Shown here piece by piece: positions 37,967-46,260 of a DNA stretch of 64,000 nucleotides. Location: assembly GCA_963714995.1 (NCBI GenBank), contig CAVQQP010000005.1, positions 146,726 to 210,725 on the forward strand, given 5' to 3'. Source of the DNA: Prado023 sp963714995 (lineage in GTDB: Bacteria; Actinomycetota; Actinomycetes; S36-B12; CAIYMF01). Made by a program: the position numbers and the translations under genes. Under the pieces are notes generated by a model. The model saw only the letters and a program-made list of their open reading frames with translations. It was not told the DNA's origin and did not search any database. Each line of letters starts with the position of its first letter. Within the stretch, counting starts at the first letter, position 1.

Positions 37967-38051
37967 CGCGGGGGCCTTCCGATCGTGGGCGGACCCACTG
38001 TGGCAGAAGTGCCCCATGGTGCGCGTCCGGACGCGCTGATGCGCGCCGGCG

Positions 38052-38073
38052 GCGCCGGGCGTTGGCCCGACGC
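38052..38073 (-). terminator. Hairpin after the DosR-like gene
   Basis: GCGCCGGGC-GTTG-GCCCGACGC gives a 9-bp stem with one mismatch and a 4-base loop, nine bases past the stop of the response-regulator gene. A second perfect 16-base palindrome lies at 38,021-38,036. Both precede the importer operon. Confidence 0.5.
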
Positions 38074-38081
38074 TCAGGCGG

Positions 38082-38738
38082 TCACTGCATGTGGCCGTGC
38101 TCGCGCTCGGCGTCGAGCCGGGCGGCGTACGCGGCGACCTGCGTGCGCCGCTCCATCCCCAGCTTGGCGAGCAGGGAGGAGACGTAGTTCTTCACGGTCT
38201 TCTCCGCGAGGTGCATGCTCTCGCCGATCTGGCGGTTGGTCATGCCCTCGCCGATCAGCACGAGGATCCGGCGCTCCTGGTCGTTGAGCTGGTCGACCTT
38301 GGAGTCCGACTGCGCCCCGCTGCGCAGGCGCTCGAGCACCCGCTGCGTGGCCCGGGGGTCGAGCAGGCTGCGTCCGGCGGCGACCGAGCGGACCGCCTCG
38401 ACCAGGTCGTTGCCCTTGATGTCCTTCAGCACGTAGCCCGCAGCGCCCGCCATGATCGCGTCGAAGAGCGCCTCGTCATCGGCATAGGACGTCAGCATGA
38501 GGCACTTCAGGTCGGGAAGGATCGACCGCGCATCCCGGCACACCTCGATGCCGGTCCCGTCGGGAAGGCGCACGTCGAGCACCGCCACGTCCGGCCGCGC
38601 CGCGGGGATGCGGTGCAGCGCATCGACGGCCGTGCCGGCCTCGCCGACGACCTCCATGTCGGATTCGAGGCCGAGGAGGTCAGCGATGCCGCGCCGCACC
38701 ACCTCATGGTCGTCGAGAAGGAACACCCGGATCGTCAT
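38082..38738 (-). CDS. dosR: DosR/DevR-like NarL-family response regulator
   Basis: This 218-aa protein closely resembles mycobacterial DosR along its length. The receiver has FLLDDHEVVRRG, the phosphorylatable Asp55 in VAVLDVRLPDG, LTSYADDEA and GYVLKDIKG. The C-terminal LuxR-type helix-turn-helix contains LAEKTVKNYVS and LLAKLGMERRTQ, matching the DosR recognition region. The start MTIRVFLL was chosen by homology; a longer frame adds 20 residues. No kinase is adjacent, but a DosS-like haem kinase is encoded at 3.0-4.7 kb. It would activate hypoxia genes through GGGNC-type palindromes; one candidate lies before the hydrogenase operon. It could also serve another kinase elsewhere. Confidence 0.92.
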   Translation of the reverse strand: MTIRVFLLDDHEVVRRGIADLLGLESDMEVVGEAGTAVDALHRIPAARPDVAVLDVRLPDGTGIEVCRDARSILPDLKCLMLTSYADDEALFDAIMAGAAGYVLKDIKGNDLVEAVRSVAAGRSLLDPRATQRVLERLRSGAQSDSKVDQLNDQERRILVLIGEGMTNRQIGESMHLAEKTVKNYVSSLLAKLGMERRTQVAAYAARLDAEREHGHMQ

Positions 38739-38844
38739 GGCCCCAGTGTGCCCCATCACGCCCATATGGGAGCCGGGATGCGCCCGCTCGTGCCCCATTC
38801 ACGAATATTGTCCGATCCGGCGGTCGTTCTGCGAGAGGGTGCAT

Positions 38845-38859
38845 GTCCACTATGTGGAC
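38845..38859. promoter_or_regulatory. Inverted repeat upstream of the hemA promoter
   Basis: GTCCAC-TAT-GTGGAC is a perfect 6-bp inverted repeat 17 bases before the putative -35 of hemA. The position suits a regulator site. It does not match the Rex operator TGTGAANNNNNNTTCACA. Confidence 0.35.
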
Positions 38860-38876
38860 GGTTTGTCGATCGGAGT

Positions 38877-38905
38877 TTGCGCTGCGTGAGGCCCCGACTT
38901 AGCCT
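38877..38905 (+). promoter_or_regulatory. Putative hemA promoter (TTGCGC-17-TAGCCT)
   Basis: TTGCGC (38,877-38,882) and TAGCCT (38,900-38,905) are 17 bases apart, about 50 bases before the leader frame. The same spacing and -10 occur before the acyl-CoA dehydrogenase gene. Confidence 0.5.
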
Positions 38906-38957
38906 GACAGCACCTTCCAAACGGCCTATACCACAGGCCCTTCCCCCTGGGAGCACC

Positions 38958-39062
38958 GTGTCCGTACTTGTCGCATCCACTCCCCCCGGGGACGCGGATG
39001 TGACAGCCGGGGACGGCACTTCTGCGTTCCCCGGGGCGCCCACGCCGGTGGAGGCTGCATGA
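38958..39062 (+). CDS. Possible 34-codon leader peptide coupled to hemA
   Basis: A short frame begins with GTG after GGGAGCACC and ends in a TGA that overlaps the hemA ATG as ATGA. It encodes VSVLVASTPPGDADVT and then a Gly/Ser/Pro-rich end, 34 residues in all. Nothing in it resembles a known protein. The exact overlap suggests translational coupling, or a start upstream of hemA that is not used. It could also be chance, since long frames are common at this GC. Confidence 0.3.
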   Translation: MSVLVASTPPGDADVTAGDGTSAFPGAPTPVEAA

Positions 39063-40405
39063 CCCTCCTGGTCGTGGGCGTGAACCACCGATCGGCTCCC
39101 GCACGGGTGCTCGACCAGATGGGACTCACCCCCGACGAGGCCGAGGGACTCTCAGCCGACCTCGCGGCCAGCGACGTCGTCGCCGAGGCCATGGTCCTGG
39201 CGACCTGCAACCGGGTCGAGGTCTATGCCGACGTGACCCGCTTCCACCCGGCCGTCACGGCCGTGGCCGAGCTGATGGCCAAGTGGACCGGCTGCGATCG
39301 CGCGACCCTCATCGAGCACAGCTACGTGCACTTCGACTCCTCCGCCGTGGCACACCTGTTCTCGGTGGCGGCCGGACTGGACTCGATGGTGGTCGGCGAG
39401 GCGCAGATCCTCGGCCAGGTGCGGGCCAGCCTCGCGCGCGGCCAGGACAGTGGAACCGCGGGGCGGGTCCTCAACGGGGTCGGCCAGCGCGCGCTGCGGG
39501 CCGGCAAGCGGGTGCATGCCGAGACCGGCATCGACCGCTCGGGTGTGTCGGTGGTGTCCGTCGGGCTCGACGCCGCCGCCGAGGTCCTCGGTGACCTCGC
39601 TGGGCGCCGGGTGCTCGTGGTGGGAGCAGGGTCGATGGGCGCCCTGGCTGCCTCCACGCTGGTCGCGCGGGGAGTCAGCGGCGTGCTGGTGGCCAATCGG
39701 ACGACTGCCGTCGCCGAGCGCGTCGCCGCCGGGATCCCGCAGGGATGCGCGATCGACCTGGCCCAGATGCCCGCGGCGCTGGCCGAGGTGGACCTCGCCA
39801 TCTGCTGCACCGGAGCCCAGGACAGCGTCATCGACCTCGACCTCGCCCGGGCCGCCCGGGCCGGCGCGCCCGCCGGACGGCCGCTGGTCCTGCTCGACCT
39901 CGCCCTGCCGCACGACGTCGACCCCGAGGTCGGCGACCTCCCCGGCGTGACCCGGATCGACCTCGCCGCGCTGGCCACCCTGCCGGCGACGGCTGCGTCC
40001 GAGGCTGACCTGCGGGCTGCGCGCGCGATCGTGGCCGCGGAGGTCGAGGCCTGCCTGGCCTCCGTCGCCGGTCAGGCGGTCGAGCCCGTCCTGGTCTCCC
40101 TGAGGGCGCACGTGGGTGGCGTCCTCGACACCGAGATGGAGCGCCTGCGCCTCCGGCTGACGGGCCTGGACTCCGAGGCCTTCGCCGAGGTCGAGCGCGC
40201 GATGCGCCGGGCCATGGCCACGCTGCTGCACCAGCCGACGGTCCGGATGAAGCAGCTGGCTGCCGAGCCGGGTGGCAACCGCTACGCCGAGGCCCTGTCC
40301 GCACTCTTCGACCTGGACCCGTCCCTGCCGGCGTCGGTGGTGGATCCCTCGACCGACCTCGACCCCGGATCGGACGCACCACATGCGCTGGGGGGTCCGC
40401 AGTGA
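39059..40405 (+). CDS. hemA: Glutamyl-tRNA reductase
   Basis: This 448-aa enzyme reduces glutamyl-tRNA to glutamate-1-semialdehyde with NADPH, the first step of the C5 tetrapyrrole pathway. It has the N-terminal GVNHRSAPA segment, the catalytic Cys in LATCNRVEVY, GEAQILGQVR, the NADPH-binding VVGAGSMGALAA and a C-terminal dimerisation helix region (EMERLRLRL). The length is usual. hemC begins four bases before its stop (GTGA), starting the hemA-C-D-B run. No rex gene lies upstream, unlike in many actinobacteria. Confidence 0.96.
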   Translation: MTLLVVGVNHRSAPARVLDQMGLTPDEAEGLSADLAASDVVAEAMVLATCNRVEVYADVTRFHPAVTAVAELMAKWTGCDRATLIEHSYVHFDSSAVAHLFSVAAGLDSMVVGEAQILGQVRASLARGQDSGTAGRVLNGVGQRALRAGKRVHAETGIDRSGVSVVSVGLDAAAEVLGDLAGRRVLVVGAGSMGALAASTLVARGVSGVLVANRTTAVAERVAAGIPQGCAIDLAQMPAALAEVDLAICCTGAQDSVIDLDLARAARAGAPAGRPLVLLDLALPHDVDPEVGDLPGVTRIDLAALATLPATAASEADLRAARAIVAAEVEACLASVAGQAVEPVLVSLRAHVGGVLDTEMERLRLRLTGLDSEAFAEVERAMRRAMATLLHQPTVRMKQLAAEPGGNRYAEALSALFDLDPSLPASVVDPSTDLDPGSDAPHALGGPQ

Positions 40406-41542
40406 GCGGCCAGCCCGTGGGGGTCGTGGCCCCCGCCCCCGCGCCCGCCCCCGCTGCGGCGGCCCCCGCGCCCGCCCCGCTGCGCCTCGCCACGCGCCGC
40501 TCCGCCCTGGCCATGGCCCAGTCCCGGATGGTCGGCGAGCAGCTGGCTGCCCTGACCGGACGCACCCTGGAGCTGGTCGAGGTGACCACCCACGGCGACC
40601 TCGACCGGGCGCCCCTGACGCAGATCGGCGGCACGGGCGTGTTCGTCGTGGCTGTCCGGCAGGCCCTCGCCGAGGGTCGGGCCGATGTCGCGGTGCACTC
40701 CTTGAAGGACCTGCCCACCGCCCCGGACGAGCGGCTGCACCTGGCGGCGATCCCGCTCCGGGAGGATCCCCGCGACGCCCTCGTCGCCCGCGACGGCGCC
40801 ACCCTGGAGACGCTTCCGGACGGGGCACGCGTGGGGACGGGGTCACCCCGCCGGCGGGCCCAGATCGCCGCTGCCCGGCCGGACCTCGAGATCGTCGACA
40901 TCCGGGGCAACGTCGACACCCGGCTGTCGCGGGTCGCCGAGGACCTCGATGCCGTCGTCCTTGCAGCGGCCGGCCTGTCCCGCCTCGGCCAGACGTCCCG
41001 CGTCACGGAGCTGATCGATCCGGAGCGGGTGATGCCCGCACCGGGGCAGGGCGCCCTCGCGGTCGAGGTCCGTGCCGACGTCCCCGGATCGCCGGGCCAC
41101 GGGACCGCTGACCGGGGCGCTGGTGCTGGTGCCGGCGCGACGCTGTCGGACGCCCTGCGCACCCTCGACGACCCGAACACGCGGGCTGCCGTGGTGGCGG
41201 AGCGCGCGCTCCTTGCCGCCCTCGAGGCCGGCTGCTCAGCGCCCATCGGGGCGCTGGCAGAGGTCGCAGGACGGACCCGCACCCACCGTGCACCTGCGCG
41301 CTGTCCTGGCCCGCCCGGACGGCTCGCTCGTGCGCATGTCCCGCACCGGCCCGGTCGAGGAGGCCGAGCTCGTCGGACGGCGCCTGGCCGGCGAGATGCT
41401 CGCCGACCACGTCACGGCCGGCACCCACGGGGCCGCCGGCCCCACACGCCAGAGCCCCGCAACGGGCCACGGTCCCACCCCAGCCATCGGCCCGAACACG
41501 GCCGACGGTCCGCAGAGAGCGCAACGAGGGAGCAGCGAATGA
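40402..41542 (+). CDS. hemC: Porphobilinogen deaminase / hydroxymethylbilane synthase (frameshift in the assembly)
   Basis: This enzyme joins four porphobilinogens into hydroxymethylbilane. After an Ala/Pro-rich N terminus it has LRLATRRSALAMAQS, THGDLDRAPL, VHSLKDLPT, GTGSPRRRAQ and DIRGNVDTRL. The dipyrromethane-binding Cys lies in LEAGCSAPIGAL. The frame is lost at 41,269-41,270. Removing one G of GG gives AEVADGPAPTVHLRAVLARPDG and continues to a TGA overlapping the next start as ATGA. The length (1,141) is one over a multiple of three. The gene is essential for haem, so a sequence error is likely. Unrepaired, the frame would run on into hemD and mimic a fusion. Confidence 0.92.
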
Positions 41543-43128
41543 ACGCGTCATCAACCCAGGTGTCACTGGTCGCGGCCGGACCCGGTGACCCCGGGCTGCT
41601 CACCGTCTGCGCGGTCGGACTGCTCCATGACGCGGACGTGGTGGTCACCGACCCCGAGTGCGAGCCGATCGCCCGGGCCCACGCCCGCTTCGACGCCCAG
41701 ATCCTCGTGGCCGTCGATGACGACGGGAACGTCGCCGACCACGCCGACCGGGTCCAGCTCGTGATCGAGCCGGCACTCGAGGGTCGGCGCGTGGTGCGCC
41801 TCATGGCCGGCGATCCGGTGCTCGACGGGTCCCTGGCCCTCGAGGCCGGTGCCCTGGCCCGTGAGGGCATCACCTACGACATCGCCCCGGGGGTGTCCAC
41901 GGTCACCGGGTCGGCGGCCTACGCCGGGTTCTCGCTGACCGGTGGGCGCGCCCGGGAGGTGCGCGTGGTCGATGCCCACGATCCCGAGGTGGACTGGCCG
42001 AGCCTGGCCGACCCGCACGCGACCGTTGTCGTGCTCGACGGAGCCGAGCGGGCCCTGGACATCTGCCGGGTCCTGACCATCGCGGGGCGCGACCCGCGCA
42101 CCCCGGTCGCGATCACCCGCAACTGCACCACCGTCGACCAGCGCTCGATCCTGACCACCCTCGGTGAGGTGTCCGGAGCCGTCAAGGCGGCGAAGGGCCA
42201 GGTCGGCCCCGGCGTGCTGGTCATCGGCGAGGTCGTCAGCCAGTGCGCCCAGCTCGCCTGGTTCGAGAACAAGCCGCTGTTCGGCTGGCGGGTGCTCGTC
42301 CCGCGGACCAAGGAGCAGGCCGGGGCCCTGTCCGATCAGCTGCGCCGCTACGGGGCCGTGCCGGTCGAGGTGCCCACGATCTCCGTCGAGCCGCCCCGCA
42401 CCCCGCAGCAGATGGAGCGGGCCGTCCATGGGCTGGTCTCCGGGCGCTACCAGTGGGTCGCGTTCACCTCGGCCAACGCGGTGCGGGCCGTGAAGGAGCG
42501 CTTCGACCAGTACGGCCTGGACTCGCGCAGCTTCGCCGGCCTCAAGGTCGCCGCCGTCGGCGAGCAGACCGCCGAGCTCCTGCGCTCGTTCGGGATCGTG
42601 CCGGACCTCGTCCCCGCGGGGGAGCAGTCCACCGCCGGGCTGCTCGAGGAGTGGCCGGAGTTCGATGACGCGTTCGACCCGATCAACCGGGTGTTCCTGC
42701 CCCGTGCCGACATCGCCACCGAGACCCTCGCCGCCGGGCTGTCCGCCCTGGGCTGGGAGGTCGACGACGTGACCGCCTACCGGACCGTGCGCGCCGCACC
42801 CCCGGCCGCGGAGATCCGCGAGGCCATCAAGGGCGGCGGGTTCGACGCCGTGCTGTTCACCTCGTCGAGCACCGTGCGCAACCTCGTCGGGATCGCGGGC
42901 AAGCCGCACAACTCCACCGTCGTGGCCTGCATCGGCCCGCAGACGGCCAAGACCGCCGAGGAGAACGGCCTGCGGGTCGACGTGCTGCCCGAGACCCCCA
43001 GCGTCGCGGCCCTGGCCGCTGCCCTCGCCGCGCACGGCGAGGCGCTGCGGGCGCAGGCGCTGGAGCACGGCGAGATCGGCTGGCGCCCGGGCCGTCGGCG
43101 CGGTGGCTCGCGTCGCCGGGCCACCTGA
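41539..43128 (+). CDS. hemD: Uroporphyrinogen-III C-methyltransferase-like/uroporphyrinogen-III synthase fusion
   Basis: This 529-aa two-domain protein has an N-terminal SUMT/CobA-like domain (1-240) beginning VSLVAAGPGDPGLLT, and a C-terminal HemD domain (about 250-500) with VLVPRTKEQAGALS, FTSANAVRAVKE, LPRADIATETL and FTSSSTVRNLVG. HemD closes hydroxymethylbilane to uroporphyrinogen III. In the SUMT part the usual GGDPFVFGRGGEE loop reads AGDPVLDGSLALE, so methyltransferase activity may be lost or changed. The ATG overlaps the corrected hemC stop. The basic C-terminal tail is unlike most HemD. Fusions of this kind are common in actinobacteria. Confidence 0.93.
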   Translation: MNASSTQVSLVAAGPGDPGLLTVCAVGLLHDADVVVTDPECEPIARAHARFDAQILVAVDDDGNVADHADRVQLVIEPALEGRRVVRLMAGDPVLDGSLALEAGALAREGITYDIAPGVSTVTGSAAYAGFSLTGGRAREVRVVDAHDPEVDWPSLADPHATVVVLDGAERALDICRVLTIAGRDPRTPVAITRNCTTVDQRSILTTLGEVSGAVKAAKGQVGPGVLVIGEVVSQCAQLAWFENKPLFGWRVLVPRTKEQAGALSDQLRRYGAVPVEVPTISVEPPRTPQQMERAVHGLVSGRYQWVAFTSANAVRAVKERFDQYGLDSRSFAGLKVAAVGEQTAELLRSFGIVPDLVPAGEQSTAGLLEEWPEFDDAFDPINRVFLPRADIATETLAAGLSALGWEVDDVTAYRTVRAAPPAAEIREAIKGGGFDAVLFTSSSTVRNLVGIAGKPHNSTVVACIGPQTAKTAEENGLRVDVLPETPSVAALAAALAAHGEALRAQALEHGEIGWRPGRRRGGSRRRAT

Positions 43129-44164
43129 GGTGGGGTACCCGGAGGCACGCCCCCGGCGCCTGCGCGGAACGCCCGCGCTGCGTCGACTCACGGCCGAGAC
43201 CCGGCTGGACCCGGCCGAGCTGGTCCTGCCCCTGTTCGTGCGCGAGAACCTGGCCGAGCCGCTGCCGATCACCTCGATGCCGGGGGTGCTGAGCCACACC
43301 CGTGACTCGCTGCGCGCGGCCGCCGAGCAGGCGGCACGCGCGGGGCTGGGCGGCGTGATGCTGTTCGGCGTGCCGGCCACCCGTGACGCCGTCGGGTCCG
43401 GGGCCACCGACCCGGACGGGATCCTCAGCGTGGCCGTGCGCGACGTGGTCGCCGAGGTCGGCGCCGACCTGGTGGTCATGGCCGACCTCTGCCTCGACGA
43501 GTTCACCGACCACGGTCATTGCGGCGTGCTGGTGGCCGACGGCCCAGCAGCGGGGACCGTCGACAACGACGCCACCCTCGCGCGCTACGCCGAGATGGGC
43601 GTGGCCCTGGCCGAGGCGGGGGCGCACGTGGTCGGGGCCTCCGGGATGATGGACGGCCAGGTCGGCGCCGTGCGCGCGGCGCTCGACGGGTCCGGCCACG
43701 CCGACACCGTGATCCTGGCCTACGCGGCCAAGTACGCCTCCGCGCTGTACGGGCCCTTCCGGGAGGCGGTCGACTCGGCCCTCACCGGTGACCGGCGCAC
43801 CTACCAGCAGGACCCCGCGAACCGGCGGGAGTCGCTGCGCGAGGTGGCCCTCGACGTCGCCGAGGCCGCCGACATCGTCATGGTCAAGCCGGCCGGGACG
43901 AGCCTGGACGTCATCGCCGACGTCGCTGCGTCGGTGGACATCCCCGTCGCGGCCTACCAGGTCTCCGGGGAGTACGCGATGCTCGAGGCCGCGGCCGCCC
44001 AGGGCTGGATCGACCGCGAGCGCGCGATCCTGGAGACGCTCACCGTCATCCGCCGAGCGGGGGCCGACATCGTGCTGACGTACTGGGCTGCGGAGGTCGC
44101 CGGGTGGCTGACCAGCGGCCGCGACGACATCCTGCGCGGACACCGGATTGGCGGCACCTCATGA
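43103..44164 (+). CDS. hemB: Delta-aminolevulinic acid dehydratase (porphobilinogen synthase)
   Basis: This 353-aa enzyme condenses two 5-aminolevulinates into porphobilinogen. It has RRLRGTPALRRL near the N terminus, the metal-binding Cys segment DLCLDEFTDHGHCG, and two active-site Lys in AYAAKYASALYGPF and DIVMVKPAG. The GTG at 43,103 overlaps hemD by 26 bases. A GTG at 43,130, two bases after the hemD stop, would shorten it by nine residues and is a real alternative. The gene belongs to the hemACDB run. Confidence 0.95.
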   Translation: MARVAGPPEVGYPEARPRRLRGTPALRRLTAETRLDPAELVLPLFVRENLAEPLPITSMPGVLSHTRDSLRAAAEQAARAGLGGVMLFGVPATRDAVGSGATDPDGILSVAVRDVVAEVGADLVVMADLCLDEFTDHGHCGVLVADGPAAGTVDNDATLARYAEMGVALAEAGAHVVGASGMMDGQVGAVRAALDGSGHADTVILAYAAKYASALYGPFREAVDSALTGDRRTYQQDPANRRESLREVALDVAEAADIVMVKPAGTSLDVIADVAASVDIPVAAYQVSGEYAMLEAAAAQGWIDRERAILETLTVIRRAGADIVLTYWAAEVAGWLTSGRDDILRGHRIGGTS

Positions 44165-44179
44165 CCCCACACAGCGCGC

Positions 44180-44226
44180 CTGTGCTGACGATTCCGACCA
44201 TGGGAACGTCGGAATCGTCAGCACAG
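44180..44226. repeat. Perfect 19-bp hairpin between hemB and hemL
   Basis: CTGTGCTGACGATTCCGAC and its exact reverse complement flank a 9-base loop (CATGGGAAC), 16 bases after the hemB stop and 18 before the hemL start. It could be a terminator, an attenuator or a copy of a dispersed palindromic repeat. It is less GC-rich than its surroundings. Confidence 0.75.
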
Positions 44227-44243
44227 CGCCGCCGGAGGGGTGG

Positions 44244-45569
44244 GTGGTCGCGGTGACCGCTGCCCAGTCCCAGTCCCAGGCCTGGTTCGACCGCGCCCTG
44301 GCCGTCGCCCCCGGTGGGGTGAACTCGCCGGTGCGCGCGTTCCGGGCGGTCGGCGGGACCCCGCGGTTCATGGCGTCGGGCACCGGTCCGTACCTGACCG
44401 ACGTGGACGGCAACACCTACGTGGACCTCGTCTGCTCGTGGGGCCCGATGATCCTCGGGCACGCGCACCCGGCCGTCGTGGCGGCGGTGGGTGAGGCCAT
44501 CACGCGCGGGTTCTCCTTCGGCACGCCCGGCCCGGCCGAGGTCGAGCTGGCCGAGGAGATCGTGCGCCGGGTCGAGCCGGTGGAGATGGTCCGGCTGGTC
44601 TCCTCGGGCACGGAGGCGACCATGTCGGCGATCCGACTGGCGCGCGGATTCACCGGTCGTCCGCTGGTGGTGAAGTTCGCCGGCTGCTACCACGGCCACG
44701 TCGACTCCCTGCTGGTCGCGGCCGGCTCCGGGATCGCCACGCTCGGGCTGCCCGACTCACCCGGCGTGACGGCCGCCCAGGCCGGCGAGACCGTCGTCCT
44801 GCCGTACAACGACCTGCCGGCGCTGGAGGCGCTGTTCGCCGAGCGCGGCGAGCAGGTCGCTGCCGTGATCACCGAGGCGGCGGCGGCCAACATGGGCGTC
44901 GTGCCGCCGGATGCCGGCTTCAACGCGGCGATCTCGCGGCTGTGCGCCGCGCACGGGGCGCTGTTCCTCTACGACGAGGTGATGACCGGCTTCCGCGTCG
45001 GCCCCGCGGGTCACTGGGGGCTCACGGGCGCGGTCGAGGGCTGGGCGCCGGACCTGTTCACGTTCGGCAAGGTGATGGGTGGGGGCCTGCCCGCCGCGGC
45101 GTTCGGGGGGCGGGCCGACGTGATGGGCATGCTCGCCCCGGCCGGTCCGGTCTACCAGGCGGGCACGCTGGCGGGGAACCCGATCGCTGCCACCTGCGGG
45201 CTGGCCACGCTGCGGGCCTGCGACGACACGGTGTACGCGACGCTCGACTCGGCCGCCGGTCGACTGGCCCACGAGCTCGGGGTCGCCCTGTCCGCGGCCG
45301 GCGTGGCCCACCGCGTGCAGGTCGCCGGGAACCTGTTCAGCGTGTTCTTCACCGACCAGCCCGTCCGCGACTATCCGGGCGCCGCCGCCCAGGAGGCGTG
45401 GCGCTACCGGGCGTTCTTCCACGCGATGCTCGATGCCGGCGTGTACCTGCCGCCGTCAGCCTTCGAGGCCTGGTTCGTCTCCGCCGCGCACGACGACGCG
45501 GCCCTGGACCGCGTGGTCGCCGCCCTGCCCGCCGCCGCCCGCGCCGCAGCCCAGGCGCCCCGACCGTGA
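44244..45569 (+). CDS. hemL: Glutamate-1-semialdehyde 2,1-aminomutase
   Basis: This PLP enzyme of about 441 aa isomerises glutamate-1-semialdehyde to 5-aminolevulinate. It has the segments PGGVNSPVRAF, GTEATMSAIRLARGFTG, LYDEVMTGFRVG and the PLP Lys in TFGKVMGGGLPAAA. The GTG at 44,244 follows GGAGG by five bases. GTG at 44,253 is an alternative; the open frame extends upstream through the hairpin, which is unlikely to be coding. It follows hemACDB and supplies the missing step between HemA and HemB. Confidence 0.94.
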   Translation: MVAVTAAQSQSQAWFDRALAVAPGGVNSPVRAFRAVGGTPRFMASGTGPYLTDVDGNTYVDLVCSWGPMILGHAHPAVVAAVGEAITRGFSFGTPGPAEVELAEEIVRRVEPVEMVRLVSSGTEATMSAIRLARGFTGRPLVVKFAGCYHGHVDSLLVAAGSGIATLGLPDSPGVTAAQAGETVVLPYNDLPALEALFAERGEQVAAVITEAAAANMGVVPPDAGFNAAISRLCAAHGALFLYDEVMTGFRVGPAGHWGLTGAVEGWAPDLFTFGKVMGGGLPAAAFGGRADVMGMLAPAGPVYQAGTLAGNPIAATCGLATLRACDDTVYATLDSAAGRLAHELGVALSAAGVAHRVQVAGNLFSVFFTDQPVRDYPGAAAQEAWRYRAFFHAMLDAGVYLPPSAFEAWFVSAAHDDAALDRVVAALPAAARAAAQAPRP

Positions 45570-45618
45570 TCGACGACAATGGGCGCGGAACCGCGACACC
45601 CGACATCAGGGAGCTGGC

Positions 45619-46260
45619 ATGAGCGAGCGCACCACCGTCCACCTGCTGCGCCACGGCGAGGTGCACAACCCTGAGGGCGTGCTCTACGGGCGCCTGCCCG
45701 ACTTCCACCTGTCCGACCTCGGGCGGGAGATGGCCGACCGCGCTGCCGAGACGCTGGCGGGTCGGGACATCACTGTCGTCACGGCTTCCCCGCTGGACCG
45801 GGCGCAGGAGACGGCTGCCCCGACCGCCGCGGCGTTCGGCCTGACCGTCGGGACGGATGACAACCTCATCGAGGCGGACAACGTCTTCGAGGGCAAGCGC
45901 GTCGGGGTCGGCGACGGCGTGCTCAAGCAGCCCAGGTACTGGCGCCACCTGTGGAACCCGCTGACCCCGTCGTGGGGGGAGCCCTACGTCGAGATCGCCA
46001 CGCGGATGCGCCTCGCGGTGCGCCGGGCCCGCGACGAGGCGCGCGGCCACGAGGCCCTGCTGGTCAGCCACCAGCTGCCCATCTGGGTCTGTCGTCTCGA
46101 TGCCGAGAACCGCAGCTTCGTGCACGACCCCCGCAAGCGGCAGTGCAACCTCGCGTCGTTGACCTCGTTCACCTTCGAGGACAACAGGTTCGTCGCGCTG
46201 TCCTACACCGAACCGGCCGCCGACCTGGCCGCTCGAGCCTCGAAGTTCAAGGGAGCCTGA
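45619..46260 (+). CDS. Histidine phosphatase superfamily protein (phosphoglycerate-mutase-like)
   Basis: This 213-aa protein has the RHG phosphatase motif near the N terminus (VHLLRHGEVHNPEG, catalytic His), an Arg/Glu region SPLDRAQETAAP and a second His in ALLVSHQLPIW. It is a soluble enzyme of the phosphoglycerate mutase-like fold. Its place between hemL and the cytochrome c genes is common in actinobacteria, but the substrate is not known. Its stop shares one base with the resA ATG. Confidence 0.88.
   Translation: MSERTTVHLLRHGEVHNPEGVLYGRLPDFHLSDLGREMADRAAETLAGRDITVVTASPLDRAQETAAPTAAAFGLTVGTDDNLIEADNVFEGKRVGVGDGVLKQPRYWRHLWNPLTPSWGEPYVEIATRMRLAVRRARDEARGHEALLVSHQLPIWVCRLDAENRSFVHDPRKRQCNLASLTSFTFEDNRFVALSYTEPAADLAARASKFKGA

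Noticed and set aside
40402..43128. A single 908-aa HemC-methyltransferase-HemD fusion
   Set aside because: The open frame results from a +1 shift in hemC. Conserved HemC C-terminal sequence continues in another frame and stops as ATGA on the next gene.
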